Shown: in pieces, positions 9,547-19,041 of the stretch | How positions within the stretch are numbered: the first letter of the stretch is position 1 | How the letters are laid out: each line of letters opens with the position of its first letter | DNA from: Nitrobacter sp. Nb-311A | GTDB taxonomy: Bacteria > Pseudomonadota > Alphaproteobacteria > Rhizobiales > Xanthobacteraceae | Reading direction: 5' to 3' | Assembly: GCF_000152905.1 (NCBI RefSeq) | Contig: NZ_CH672418.1 | Location: 1-64,000, forward strand | Length of the DNA stretch: 64,000 nt | Notes under the pieces: generated by a model | What the model was told of the DNA's origin: nothing | The model's database searches: none | What the model saw: the letters and a program-made list of their open reading frames with translations, nothing else | Made by a program: the position numbers and the translations under genes

Positions 9547-10556
9547 GTGCTGCCATGAATCTTCATCCGGACATCGCGGCGCTGCTCGAGATGGTGCAGG
9601 CAGGCGCTGAAAGCGGCGCGCGCGTTCCGTTTCCGCAACTGACGGCCGGGCAGGCGCGGGCCGATTTCGACGCATCCTCGCCGCTGCTCGATGTCGATCC
9701 GCCGGCGCTGGCTTGCGAGCGTCAGCTTTCCCTGCCGACGCGTGACGGCGCGGTAATTGCGGCGCGGCTCTATGCGCAGGAGAATCCTGATGGCCGCAAT
9801 CCGCTTCCTGTCCTTCTCTATATGCACGGAGGCGGCTTCGTCGTCGGAAGCCTTGATTCACATCAGCCGTTGTGCCGCGGTCTTGCGGAAGACAGCGGCG
9901 CGGCAGTGTTGTCGATCGCTTATCGGCTTGCACCGGAGCACAAGTTTCCAACCGCCTTCGAGGATGCCGTCGATGCGCTGGCCTGGATCGGGCGCGAGGG
10001 ACCTGCGGCCGGACTGGATCCAAATCGCGTAGCCGTCGGCGGCGACAGCGCCGGAGGGACGCTTGCGGCAGCGCTTGCCATTGAAGCCCGAAAGGATGGA
10101 AGCCTGCCGCGACCGGTGCTGCAGGTTCTCGCCTATCCGGGGCTGAGTTCCCGGCAAACCTCCAATTCGTACGAGAAGTATGGTTCCGGCTATCTGTTGG
10201 AACGCAGCACCGTCGATTGGTTTTTCCGACAGTATCTTCGCGACGATGGTGACCGCGAGGATTGGCGCTTTGCGCCGCTTGCCGCACCCGACCTTGCAGG
10301 GCTAGCTCCGGCGTTTATCGTGCTTGCCGAACTTGACCCTTTAGTGGACGAAGGGCGCGATTATGCGGCGAAACTCCGCGCCGCCGGTGTTCACGTCGAT
10401 CTCAGGATATATCGGGGAATGATTCATGAATTCCTGCGCATGGGAAACGTCGTGGCGGATGCACTTCAGGCGCGAGCGGCGATTGGGGAGGCACTGGCCG
10501 CCGCTTTTCGCATGACGGAAAGCGAGCGAGCGGCGCGGTGTGGAACCACTCCGTGA
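9543..10556 (+). CDS. HSL-family alpha/beta hydrolase (acetylhydrolase-like)
   Basis: Carboxylic ester hydrolase of the hormone-sensitive lipase type, 337 aa. Visible motifs are the oxyanion-hole HGGGF, the nucleophile motif GDSAGG, a later Asp in ELDPLVDEG and the catalytic His in GMIHEF, so the triad is complete. I start it at the ATG whose last base overlaps the NRPS stop codon (ATGA), which implies translational coupling with the synthetase. Location makes a role in siderophore maturation or ester cleavage for iron release plausible, but that is inference; the fold alone does not say what ester it acts on. No signal peptide is evident, so it is likely cytoplasmic. Confidence 0.9.
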   Translation: MSAAMNLHPDIAALLEMVQAGAESGARVPFPQLTAGQARADFDASSPLLDVDPPALACERQLSLPTRDGAVIAARLYAQENPDGRNPLPVLLYMHGGGFVVGSLDSHQPLCRGLAEDSGAAVLSIAYRLAPEHKFPTAFEDAVDALAWIGREGPAAGLDPNRVAVGGDSAGGTLAAALAIEARKDGSLPRPVLQVLAYPGLSSRQTSNSYEKYGSGYLLERSTVDWFFRQYLRDDGDREDWRFAPLAAPDLAGLAPAFIVLAELDPLVDEGRDYAAKLRAAGVHVDLRIYRGMIHEFLRMGNVVADALQARAAIGEALAAAFRMTESERAARCGTTP

Positions 10557-10779
10557 ATGATGATGCAGTTGCGGCGCGCCCTTCGAAGCGGATGGTGCTT
10601 GATGAACTTCAGCCGCTGACGCGCCACCCGGTCATCGGCTGCGACGTAAAGGCGGACGATGCTCACATTTTAATTATTAAAAGAGCATCGGTTCACAACT
10701 TAGAATCCGTAGAAACTGCTGCAAATAAGCTTTTGCAGGGGAGGAGCGCCATCATGTACTCGCATCATATTGGCTTGCT

Positions 10780-12507
10780 ATGGCCTCACTCCAGCACGCG
10801 GCACTCATGATGCATTCACGAAGCGGCCTGACGGCACAAATCATGCACCTGCTGCGGCCCTATTGGCCGATCGTCCTTGGGGGCGTCATGCTCGGCCTCG
10901 TGGGAGGCGGAAGCGTTGCGGGGCTGCTCGCGGTCGTCAATCGGGGGCTCTATGCAACCCAAGCCGATGTTGTAACGCTTGTCATGGCGTTCGCCGCTCT
11001 GTGTCTCTTGATTCTGGTGGGCTCTATCGGCGCCGACATCAGCGCAAATTATGTTGGGCAGCGGATCATCGCCAGCCTTCGTGGCTCGCTTGCCGCAAAA
11101 ATTCTAGCTGCTCCGATCGATCAGATCGAGATTTACCGGACGCACAGGCTGATCCCTGTGTTGACGCATGACGTCGACACCATCAGCGATTTTGCCTTCT
11201 TCTTTTCGCCCTTTTTCGTATCGCTCGTGATTACGCTGGGCTGTATGGTTTACCTGGCGATACTATCCTGGCCACTGTTTCTGATAACGGGCGCCGTCAT
11301 CATCCTCGGTTCGCTAGCGCATGGGTACGCAAGGACGCGAGGCGTTCACGGGTTCAACGTCGCCCGCGATGCGGAAGATCGGCTTCACAAACATTATCGC
11401 GCGATTGCTGAAGGGGCAAAGGAGCTGCGGTTGAACCGCATCCGCCGCCAGCGCGTATATGCCGATGAGATTCAGCGCACCGTTGACTTGATCAGCAAGG
11501 TGCAGATCAAATCGATAAATCTTTTCGTGACCGCGCGATCCCTGGGCACGATGCTGTTCTTTGTCGTGATCGGCGTGGCGCTGACGCTGCGTCCCTTCCT
11601 GTGGCCGGACAGCCCTGCTGCGGTGTCCAGCGGTTTCGTGTTGGTGCTGCTCTATATGCGTGGTCCCGTTGATCAGATCATCGGCGTCCTGCCGGCGCTC
11701 AGCCGGGCTCAGGTCGCGATGCGCCGTATCGCCGAGCTTTCCGAGCAGTTCTCGACGCCTGAACATGATCTGTTGACCGCTCGTCCCGTCGGGCAACGAA
11801 CAGACGCGATTGAATCAATCGAACTTCGAAATGTAACTTATGCATTTCGAGGTGTGCCAGGCAAAGCTCCCTTTGTGCTTGGTCCGGTTGATCTGCATAT
11901 CAGAAAGGGGGATACCGTTTTCATCGTTGGCGAGAATGGAAGCGGAAAAACGACGCTTATAAAGCTGCTTCTTGGCCTCTACGCTCCGCACAGCGGCACC
12001 GTGTTTCGGGACGGCGTGGCCGTTTCGACCGAGACGCGAGACGATTATCGTCAGCTCTTTACGACCATTTTCTCCGACTACTATCTGTTTGAGGACATCA
12101 TGCAGCGAGACGGCGTGGTTCCTGACGCCGCCGAGCGATACCTGAAGCGGCTGGAAGTCGCACACAAGGTCTCTGTGGAGAATGGCGCCTTTACGACAAC
12201 CGATCTATCGACCGGGCAACGCAAGCGACTGGCCCTGATGAACGCGTGGCTCGAGGAACGGCCTGTCCTGGTGTTTGATGAGTGGGCTGCGGATCAAGAT
12301 CCGACCTTCCGGCATATCTTCTACACCGAGCTGCTCCCGGATCTGAAGCGCATCGGAAAAACCATCATCGTCATCTCACATGATGATCGCTACTTCGGAA
12401 TAGCGGACCATCTCGTACGGCTGCGAGAAGGCAAAATTGTCACGAGCGCGGAGAAGATTCACGACATGATCGTAGCTCCAGCAGTGCCAACAAACGCATC
12501 GCTTTAG
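10780..12507 (+). CDS. PvdE/SyrD-like cyclic-peptide ABC exporter (fused TM and ATPase)
   Basis: Inner-membrane exporter half-transporter, 575 aa: six hydrophobic segments in about residues 25-305, then an ATPase domain with Walker A GENGSGKTT (near 384), a signature LSTGQRKRL and Walker B VLVFDEW followed by AADQDP. The aspartate-containing 'DEWAADQDP' and signature with T instead of G are typical of the siderophore peptide exporters of the PvdE class. It probably moves the hydroxamate peptide or its precursor to the periplasm. Start uncertain: 10780 ATG has no clear ribosome site; ATGs at 10807 and 10810 are alternatives, and a GGGGAGGAG sequence at 10739 sits before an out-of-frame ATG at 10754. 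The 223 bp upstream hold no convincing gene. Confidence 0.92.
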   Translation: MASLQHAALMMHSRSGLTAQIMHLLRPYWPIVLGGVMLGLVGGGSVAGLLAVVNRGLYATQADVVTLVMAFAALCLLILVGSIGADISANYVGQRIIASLRGSLAAKILAAPIDQIEIYRTHRLIPVLTHDVDTISDFAFFFSPFFVSLVITLGCMVYLAILSWPLFLITGAVIILGSLAHGYARTRGVHGFNVARDAEDRLHKHYRAIAEGAKELRLNRIRRQRVYADEIQRTVDLISKVQIKSINLFVTARSLGTMLFFVVIGVALTLRPFLWPDSPAAVSSGFVLVLLYMRGPVDQIIGVLPALSRAQVAMRRIAELSEQFSTPEHDLLTARPVGQRTDAIESIELRNVTYAFRGVPGKAPFVLGPVDLHIRKGDTVFIVGENGSGKTTLIKLLLGLYAPHSGTVFRDGVAVSTETRDDYRQLFTTIFSDYYLFEDIMQRDGVVPDAAERYLKRLEVAHKVSVENGAFTTTDLSTGQRKRLALMNAWLEERPVLVFDEWAADQDPTFRHIFYTELLPDLKRIGKTIIVISHDDRYFGIADHLVRLREGKIVTSAEKIHDMIVAPAVPTNASL

Positions 12508-12690
12508 AATGTCCGGATTTGCGACACATATAAGACGATAGTTTGCGTGTTCCGCACGGCGTTAGACCCGGATTGAACAAGATTTTTGACTTTGTAGGGA
12601 ATCTAAATCGAGTTGCGGCTGCATTCCTTGTCATCTGATGCAGGACTGATTTACATCGCGCATAACGACGACCAAGATGCGAGGGGCCGG

Positions 12691-13752
12691 ATGAACAAGG
12701 CTTCACAATCCGGAGATGGACCCTGCACGTTTTTGGTCGGACCGAATTCTGCGCTAACTGTCCTTCAGGCGGATGATCGTCTTCGTGTCGTTGCTGACGA
12801 CGTGACTGTGCTGGAGTTGCGGCTTGATCGAGAAGTCGATCATCTCCATGTGTTGTATGCGTCGGACGATCAGAAGCTTACGACGCAGGCAATGTCGGCC
12901 TCTGCCGAAGCTCTCTTCGCGTGGCGGCCCAATCTTGATCGACTTGTCTTGGATGTCGTGGGTCAGGATTCGATCGTACGAGACCTTATCACCAGCGGCG
13001 TTGCGACCATCGCGAAAGATCGACTCGTTCTAGTTCCCGAGATGGTCATGCAGAGGCGGGATAACTGGCTTGTCAACCCGGAGCGGCAGCCATTGCCCCA
13101 GCTTCATGTCATGACGGACGGCAAACGGCATCCGCGCCGTGCTCCAAAGCCAACTGGCAAGGTGTACAGCCGATACATTCCATGGCTTGCGCAATCTGTC
13201 TCGTTTCAGATCGCTGACATCGACGATCATCTTCACTTGTTGCACCGTTGGATGAACGATCCTCGGGTTGATGCGTTCTGGAACGAGGCTGGTGATCTAG
13301 AGAAGCATCGGCGTTATTTGGCGGACAAATTGGCTGATCCACACATGCTTCCCATGATTGGCTGTTTCGGCGATGAGCCGTTCGGCTATTTCGAAATTTA
13401 CTGGGCCAAGGAAAATCGTATCGCGCCGTTCTATGACGCCGACGACTATGACCGGGGCTGGCATGTCGTGGTCGGCAATGATGCTTTCCGCGGGCGCTCC
13501 TATATCAGCGCGTGGTTGCCCTCACTGCTGCACTACATGTTTCTCGACGATTGTCGCACGCAGCGGATCGTTGGCGAGCCCGCGGCTGCGCATTCTCAGC
13601 AAATCCGGAATCTCGAACGATCCGGATTTGCGAAGATCAAGAATTTCGATTTCGCCCACAAGCGCGCAACATTGGTTATGTTGCTGCGCGAGCGCTTCTT
13701 TGGCGACCGGCTCTGGCTTCCGGCGCCCGGTAGTCCGGTGGTCCTTTCCTAA
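12691..13752 (+). CDS. Siderophore hydroxamate N-acyltransferase (IucB/AlcB-like, GNAT)
   Basis: 354 aa from the ATG at 12691, which has GAGGGG in front; a TTG at 12613 would add 26 residues. The C-terminal half (from about residue 170) is a GNAT fold of the type that acylates N-hydroxylysine or N-hydroxyornithine: RWMNDPRVDAFW, DEPFGYFEIYWA and the acyl-CoA pocket GNDAFRGRS are visible. The N-terminal half has no motif I recognise. The gene lies just before an ornithine N-monooxygenase, so the likely reaction is acyl transfer from acyl-CoA to N5-hydroxyornithine, giving the hydroxamate iron ligand that the NRPS can load. Confidence 0.88.
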   Translation: MNKASQSGDGPCTFLVGPNSALTVLQADDRLRVVADDVTVLELRLDREVDHLHVLYASDDQKLTTQAMSASAEALFAWRPNLDRLVLDVVGQDSIVRDLITSGVATIAKDRLVLVPEMVMQRRDNWLVNPERQPLPQLHVMTDGKRHPRRAPKPTGKVYSRYIPWLAQSVSFQIADIDDHLHLLHRWMNDPRVDAFWNEAGDLEKHRRYLADKLADPHMLPMIGCFGDEPFGYFEIYWAKENRIAPFYDADDYDRGWHVVVGNDAFRGRSYISAWLPSLLHYMFLDDCRTQRIVGEPAAAHSQQIRNLERSGFAKIKNFDFAHKRATLVMLLRERFFGDRLWLPAPGSPVVLS

Positions 13753-13774
13753 GCTACGAGCGGGAGTGCGGCTC

Positions 13775-15079
13775 ATGTCCCATCAATTTGCAGTCGAGCA
13801 TGACGTTATCGGCGTCGGATTCGGACCGTCCAACCTTGCCCTTGCGATTGCGTTGGACGAGTGCGCGACGCGGTCACGCCTTAAGTTCTCTCCCATGTTC
13901 GTGGAGAGGCAGCCGCAATTCACCTGGCATGGCGGCATGCTGCTGCCGGGCAGCGATATGCAAATCTCGTTTCTCAAGGATCTCGTTTCGTTGCGCGATC
14001 CAACTAGCCCCTTTACCTTTGTGAACTATCTGCACAAGACGGGGCGTCTGTTGGATTTCATCAATTGCCGAACGTTCTATCCAAGCCGGCTGGAGTTTAA
14101 CGATTATCTCCGATGGGTCGCCGCCACGTTCAAGTCGCAGACGGCTTATGGCGAAACGATAGTTGCGATTGAACCCGTGACGGTTGGTCAGACGGTGACG
14201 TCCCTGCGGGTTCATTCTCGCACGCTCGCCGGCGGAGAGGTGATCCGTCTCGCAAAGAATCTCGTGGTCGCGGTCGGAGGTAAGCCGTATATCCCGGAGA
14301 CGTTTTCCAAGGTTGTTGACGATCACAGGTTGCTTCATTCCAGCCGTTACCTCGATCGGATCGAGCGTGTCGGGCTGAGAGGTCGAGCAACGAGGGTGGC
14401 CGTCGTTGGCGGGGGACAAAGCGCAACCGAGGTTACGCTCGACCTTCATAACCGATTTCCGCACGCCCGGATCGATTTGATCTTCCGTGGTCACGCCTTG
14501 AAGCCGTCCGACAGTAGTCCGTTCGTCAACGAAATCTTCAATCCGAATTTCACCGATTTCATCTACGCGCAGTCTTGCGAAAGCCGAGAGGCGATCGTTC
14601 GCAACTTTCGGAACACAAACTATGCGGTCGTCGATTCCGATCTGCTCGATCAGCTATATCGGTTGCTCTACCAGCAGCGCGTCAGCGGAGACATAAAGGT
14701 CGCGTTGCATCCGCGTAGCGAGATCGTGAATGTAGATGCAGATTCAGCGGGAATAGAGATCAGCGCTGTCGACAAATTCGAAGGCGGGAGCTTTCGCTCG
14801 TCCTATGATGCAGTGGTCCTGGCGACCGGATACGACAGGGAAACACCTCACGCATTTCTCGGATCGATCCGCCGCTACGTTCGAGACGAGGTGTTGGATC
14901 GTCACTACAAGCTCGTTACCAGTCCCGCGTTCCGGCCGCAGATCCATCTTCAGGGATACTCTGAATCGTCCCACGGCCTCAGCGATACCTTGCTTTCGGT
15001 TCTTGCCGCACGCTCGCAGGAGATCGCCGAGTCGTTGCTTTCCACAGTCTCCCAGCGTGAACTCGTCGCTTCCGCTTGA
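13775..15079 (+). CDS. L-ornithine N5-monooxygenase (PvdA/IucD/SidA family)
   Basis: 434 aa flavoprotein. It has an N-terminal FAD motif GVGFGPSNLALA (near residue 12), a substrate-region stretch with WHGGMLLPG and MQISFLKDLVSLRDPTSPF, an NADPH motif VVGGGQSATE (near 210) and the late LATGYD motif. The family uses FAD, NADPH and O2 to hydroxylate the side-chain amine of ornithine or lysine. It starts 22 bases after the acyltransferase stop and is very likely in the same operon. Ornithine is preferred over lysine because of the resemblance to PvdA and the NRPS context; this is inference. Confidence 0.93.
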   Translation: MSHQFAVEHDVIGVGFGPSNLALAIALDECATRSRLKFSPMFVERQPQFTWHGGMLLPGSDMQISFLKDLVSLRDPTSPFTFVNYLHKTGRLLDFINCRTFYPSRLEFNDYLRWVAATFKSQTAYGETIVAIEPVTVGQTVTSLRVHSRTLAGGEVIRLAKNLVVAVGGKPYIPETFSKVVDDHRLLHSSRYLDRIERVGLRGRATRVAVVGGGQSATEVTLDLHNRFPHARIDLIFRGHALKPSDSSPFVNEIFNPNFTDFIYAQSCESREAIVRNFRNTNYAVVDSDLLDQLYRLLYQQRVSGDIKVALHPRSEIVNVDADSAGIEISAVDKFEGGSFRSSYDAVVLATGYDRETPHAFLGSIRRYVRDEVLDRHYKLVTSPAFRPQIHLQGYSESSHGLSDTLLSVLAARSQEIAESLLSTVSQRELVASA

Positions 15080-15284
15080 ACTGTTTCTCTGTCAGTTGTC
15101 GGACAAAGGGCGGCGTGGGAAGAACGTAGGAGCACGTCAGTTCTTCGGGTCGCCCAACATTTCAGCGACGGTCTGGATGCTTGATTTCGCCGGCCTGCTC
15201 ATAGAGGTCGGCAATGCGGTAGCCGGCGAGGCGGGGACCTGACGGCCGGTGGGAGCGCGTCAGAGCGTCTCATTGATGAACTCG

Positions 15285-16145
15285 TCAGGCAGGAGCGATC
15301 ACGCGCCACTGCTCCGGAGGCCCGAGCTCAGCCGGCGCGGAGAGCACGGCAGGAGATGATCCGGCATCGACGATTAATGTGTTCGGCGAAAGGGTGAAGC
15401 CAACCCCGGCCGCTTTGAGAACTGACTCCTTGATCGTCCAGTAGCGTAGAAAAAGCTCGGACTGACGTGCCTCCGGAGTGTTTGCCAATATCCGCCGCTC
15501 TTCCGATGCGAGGACGATCTCGCTGATCTCATTCCTATCCGAAACGTCCCGCAGTGGCTCAATGTCCACCCCAATTGGCATATATGCCGCCGCAACAGCT
15601 ACGGCGCCTCTCGCATGGCTCATGCTGAAATCAAGGTCGGCGGGAGCATCCACAAGCACCGGCTTACCGAATTCAGATCGCTCAAATCGCAGCGTCTCTG
15701 CTTTGCGTTTCGTAATGGCACCGAGCAGGAGCCGGCTGCCAGCGTGCGCAGCCAGATAGCTCATCCGATCTTCAGTATGAATAAAGCGCCTCAGGCGATC
15801 GGCTTCCTCGGCGTCGAGAAGCGACCTGGCATGGTTGATGCTGGGTGTCTGACGATCGGGGAGGGCGTCTCGGGTGTTACCTGTCGCTCCCATCCAAGAT
15901 ACGATCTCATTGGCATTGCGCAGCGCGGTAAGTTCCCGCAGGTGGGGATCGCGCAAAGAGCGCACCCGCGGCTGATTGTGCGAAGTTGCGCATTTGACGG
16001 CGATCGACCACGCAAATGTCCTGCCTGCAAGTCCTATTGAGATTGAGCTTGCAAAGGGGGGCGTCTCTTCTTTCACCGTCTCCAACATTCTGCCGTGATG
16101 CGGGGCTCGTGGCCTTTCCACGAACACCCGCGGGCCAGCATACAT
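15285..16145 (-). CDS. Sfp-type 4'-phosphopantetheinyl transferase
   Basis: 286 aa enzyme that converts apo carrier domains to the holo form with coenzyme A; the neighbouring NRPS has three carriers in the window. Motifs: FSMSHARG, GVDIEPL (Mg-binding Asp and Glu) and the C-terminal YWTIKESVLKAAG. It is encoded convergent to the monooxygenase. The N-terminus is uncertain: Met20 (16088) is a possible shorter start, and neither has a strong ribosome site. The 205 bp between the two genes hold no recognised gene. Confidence 0.92.
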   Translation of the reverse strand: MYAGPRVFVERPRAPHHGRMLETVKEETPPFASSISIGLAGRTFAWSIAVKCATSHNQPRVRSLRDPHLRELTALRNANEIVSWMGATGNTRDALPDRQTPSINHARSLLDAEEADRLRRFIHTEDRMSYLAAHAGSRLLLGAITKRKAETLRFERSEFGKPVLVDAPADLDFSMSHARGAVAVAAAYMPIGVDIEPLRDVSDRNEISEIVLASEERRILANTPEARQSELFLRYWTIKESVLKAAGVGFTLSPNTLIVDAGSSPAVLSAPAELGPPEQWRVIAPA

Positions 16146-16230
16146 CGACCGATGTCAAGTTCTCCAGATGATCTGACGGATATCAAACCCAAGCAGCAAT
16201 CTTGGATGATCGCTCCTTGATAGGATCCAA

Positions 16231-17250
16231 TCAATCAGGCCGATCTTGTTCCAGCTTGTCAAACAAGCCGCTCGCCATCATCGCAACCTCTGTCCGGTTC
16301 CGGGCCTTCAGCTTGCGCATGATATGACGGATATGGACCTTCACGGTGCTTTCGCACATGCCAAGCTCGTATGCGATCTGCTTGTTCGCTCTGCCGCGGC
16401 GCAGCGCCTCGATCACCATGATCTGCCGTGCGGTGAAAAGCTGGCTTTCATCCTGACCCGCACTCCGAAACGACGACATTGCACTGATGGGCACGAAGGT
16501 GCCACCCGCTTCCACCAGACGCACTGCTTCGACCGCGACGCCGAGGGTCATACTCGTTGGAATATAACCCCGCGCGCCGCTCTCGATCGCACGCTTGATT
16601 CGTGAACCGTCCTCGACATCTGACACGATGATCAAGGGCGCGTTCATGGCGACGTGCGCGAGGCTCTCGACGTCGTCGGAATCGTTCAATGCCTTTTTTT
16701 GTCCGGTCTGACTGCCGAGAAGGATCACAGAGGGGACGGGGAAATCATCCTCTACCTTTATCCAATCTGACAAAGTTGCGAACGAAAAAACCGCGGGACT
16801 GTCATACTTGGCTTGCAAACAATACACCAAGCAATCGCGGACAAGTGCTCTTTCATCAATAATGATAACTACGTTCCGGGCACGTTTCGTCTTGGCGTCG
16901 AATGAATCTTTCGTTCCGTTGACGCTTTGTGCGCTCTGGCCCTCGTGACCGCCATCTGCGGCGTGCGCTATAGGAATCGGGGAGATTCCGGCTGCGGGAG
17001 CCTTTGGACGCGCCTGCCAAGGCGGATCCACATTAACCGTAACAGCATTTTGCAGGTGTCCCTGCCTGCACTGGCTCGTGGGGGGCGAGGCTCCGCATGA
17101 AGCGCTTCCGACATTTAGCTGCGGTCGGAGATTGTGGGAAGGACTTGGATAAGCTGTTCGGGCCGGGTTGGATATCGCGTGGATTCTCTGATCCTTCGCC
17201 CAACAATTGGAAAAATAAATGCTGTCAGAACAACGCTCTTCCGCGCTCAT
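16231..17250 (-). CDS. LuxR/NarL-type regulator with a degenerate receiver domain
   Basis: 339 aa from the ATG at 17250 preceded by TAGGAGT. The C-terminus is a GerE helix-turn-helix (FTARQIMVIEALRRGRANKQIA, then CESTVKVHIRHIMRKL). The central part folds like a receiver: VVIIIDE as strand 1, PSVILLGSQTG where the phosphoacceptor Asp normally sits, and GYIPTSM where the conserved Lys normally sits. Both key residues are absent, so control by phosphorylation is unlikely. The first 110 residues are low in recognisable structure. It stands divergent from the secretion genes that begin near 18193-19042 and may regulate them; that is inferred from position. Confidence 0.85.
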   Translation of the reverse strand: MSAEERCSDSIYFSNCWAKDQRIHAISNPARTAYPSPSHNLRPQLNVGSASCGASPPTSQCRQGHLQNAVTVNVDPPWQARPKAPAAGISPIPIAHAADGGHEGQSAQSVNGTKDSFDAKTKRARNVVIIIDERALVRDCLVYCLQAKYDSPAVFSFATLSDWIKVEDDFPVPSVILLGSQTGQKKALNDSDDVESLAHVAMNAPLIIVSDVEDGSRIKRAIESGARGYIPTSMTLGVAVEAVRLVEAGGTFVPISAMSSFRSAGQDESQLFTARQIMVIEALRRGRANKQIAYELGMCESTVKVHIRHIMRKLKARNRTEVAMMASGLFDKLEQDRPD

Positions 17251-17481
17251 GGGTACTCCTACCAATCAATCTTGAACGCTGAAACAGACAGGCCGGTCCA
17301 CCCCTATCCGTCGAAACCTTTCCGCTTGCAGCCTCCTTCTGAAATAAATTCAAACTTCTAACTTAGATCGTCCCTTTCTGAAGCCCGCCAACTTTAGTTC
17401 AATTTTAGCGATCGGACCATAGCATTTTCATTACGAAACCGTGACCATGACCCGGTTCTCCCGAAATTTCAGGGAGCGATA

Positions 17482-18018
17482 TCAAGGTAGTTTCGCCAGG
17501 GGAAGTCCAGCGATGTAGGTGTCGAAAGCGTCTGCCCAGTTGCCTGTGGCAGGGTTCAATGACTTGCTGATGTTGCTGTCATCGTTCACCGACGCATCCG
17601 GCTCTGACAGAGTTTCCGTTATCTGCCACGGTTCATAACCGATCGAAGCGACGGCAGGGCCGCACAGACGTGTTGCCACCATCATCGCGCTGTAAGAACC
17701 ATGCTGGAATTCCCGCGGATGTAATTTGCTCAGCGTCAACGCCTCTTCTCCGAGCAGATCAGCGTCCATGCCCGTGATCGCTCCCCAGGCTTGCGATTGG
17801 ACGAGGCTCAGGTCGTGGTCCGGCAAGCCAGGATTCTCGACTCGCGCGACGATGGTAATGAGTGTCAGCATGAATCCGACGAGGTAAGGATCGCGCCACG
17901 CGATATCGGGGATGCCGTTCAGAGCGGCGCGACTTCGTTCAACCAGCGGACCGATCGTCGTCACTGCCGCCCGACGTCCTCTCCTGATCTCCGCCATTGC
18001 AACCGCCCAACGCAGCAT
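17482..18018 (-). CDS. Hypothetical protein, 178 aa
   Basis: I do not recognise this protein. It has one hydrophobic stretch (VGFMLTLITIVA, about residues 47-58) but otherwise looks soluble. A strong ribosome site (GGGAGG six bases before the ATG at 18018) and sensible codon use support it as a real gene. It is divergent from the next gene (18193), with 174 bp between, and lies in the block that contains the type I secretion genes. Confidence 0.7.
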   Translation of the reverse strand: MLRWAVAMAEIRRGRRAAVTTIGPLVERSRAALNGIPDIAWRDPYLVGFMLTLITIVARVENPGLPDHDLSLVQSQAWGAITGMDADLLGEEALTLSKLHPREFQHGSYSAMMVATRLCGPAVASIGYEPWQITETLSEPDASVNDDSNISKSLNPATGNWADAFDTYIAGLPLAKLP

Positions 18019-18192
18019 TCTGGCCTCCCGATCACATTCCCCCGAACTCTTCCGAGCGGTGGAGACTTGTCTTCCATCCTATCCTACGAGACGATGGCGC
18101 CGCAGGACAGAGCGCTTATCGCCCCGCCGCGGTCGTTGACTAACGCCTCGGCGTCCTTGATGTTGCCGCGAAGAGCCTGCTTTTAACGTGCG

Positions 18193-18762
18193 ATGGCCGA
18201 CATGACCGCCAGCCACCTTCCTCAAAAACCCGATTTTGCTGCTCTTGAGGCGGCGGCGCCGGAATCCGCGGATCGCCGGACGACCGTCCTGTCTCTGATC
18301 GGCAGCCTGGTCTTCAACTGGTCCAACAACGAAAGCCTGTTTATCTACGTCCTGATGTTGCTTCTAAGGGTCGATCAGGCGTCGGCTGCGATCGTGTTCG
18401 CGACTCTGAATACTACCCGCGCAAGGCTCGATCTCATCCAGCGGCTGGCGCGAATCAGGATCAAGGACAAAGCGCTCAGCAAGGAACTCAATGGCCTGAT
18501 CGACCGGTTCAACGACGGCACGCACATCCGAAACGAACTCAATCACTGCATGTATACAGTCGATAGCGCCGGCGCGATATCGCATACGCAATCCATGCGA
18601 CTGGTCCAGACTCGCAATGCCCTTCGCTTCGGTGAGGTCAAGCCGTTGGACGATGTTCGCATTCATGAGATGTCGGACGCTGTGCGGGAAATGGCACGAA
18701 TAAACCGGGAAATTTGGGATTTTCTGCCGCGACTCGAAGCTCATTTGCGGAACGGCGGCTGA
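18193..18762 (+). CDS. Hypothetical helical protein, 189 aa, near secretion locus
   Basis: Not recognised. The sequence is helical, with a weakly hydrophobic stretch at about 33-60 (VLSLIGSLVF, LFIYVLMLLLR) and then basic and acidic amphipathic helices with RNELNHCMYTVD near 115. No Shine-Dalgarno sequence is obvious at 18193; an ATG at 18202 is an alternative. It is followed by 279 bp without a gene and then by the Q/N-rich protein, so it might be a separate transcript. Confidence 0.72.
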   Translation: MADMTASHLPQKPDFAALEAAAPESADRRTTVLSLIGSLVFNWSNNESLFIYVLMLLLRVDQASAAIVFATLNTTRARLDLIQRLARIRIKDKALSKELNGLIDRFNDGTHIRNELNHCMYTVDSAGAISHTQSMRLVQTRNALRFGEVKPLDDVRIHEMSDAVREMARINREIWDFLPRLEAHLRNGG

Positions 18763-19041
18763 TCTTAAGCCAATCGCGGCATGCAAATAATCTGAAAGCC
18801 GTAGAGAGCTACTCCTTTTGGATAATTGTACCCCCTCCTCAAGGCGATTGGAAATCTCCGTAAGGGTAGCTAGCCCTGGGAAAGCCATTGCGCGAGCCTT
18901 GCCGTGCGAAATCGGCATCCGTGCTGATCTCGTCGCCGGAAGAACCGGCGAAACAACTGGCATCGCTTTCCTGCAAGGCCGCTGACGTAGAAGATTGGCG
19001 CGCTTTGGTGGCGACGATGCTCCTTCGATTAGGAGTCTAAC

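Noticed and set aside
10690-10720. Iron-regulatory (Irr/ICE-like) site TTAGAATCCGTAGAA upstream of the exporter gene
   Set aside because: Only a loose match to what I remember of such boxes; a single partial site is not enough.
10538-10810. Possible MbtH-like or other small gene before the exporter
   Set aside because: The 90-residue frame has no MbtH signature (no NxExQxSxWP pattern) and reads into the exporter start.
15137-15200. Minus-strand tail reading SSIQTVAEMLGDPKN as gene remnant
   Set aside because: Too short to assign to a family; left as unexplained gap sequence.
18950-18985. Sigma-54 promoter (TGGCAT ... CTGC) upstream of the Q/N-rich gene
   Set aside because: Spacing between GG and GC is 14 instead of 12 bases.
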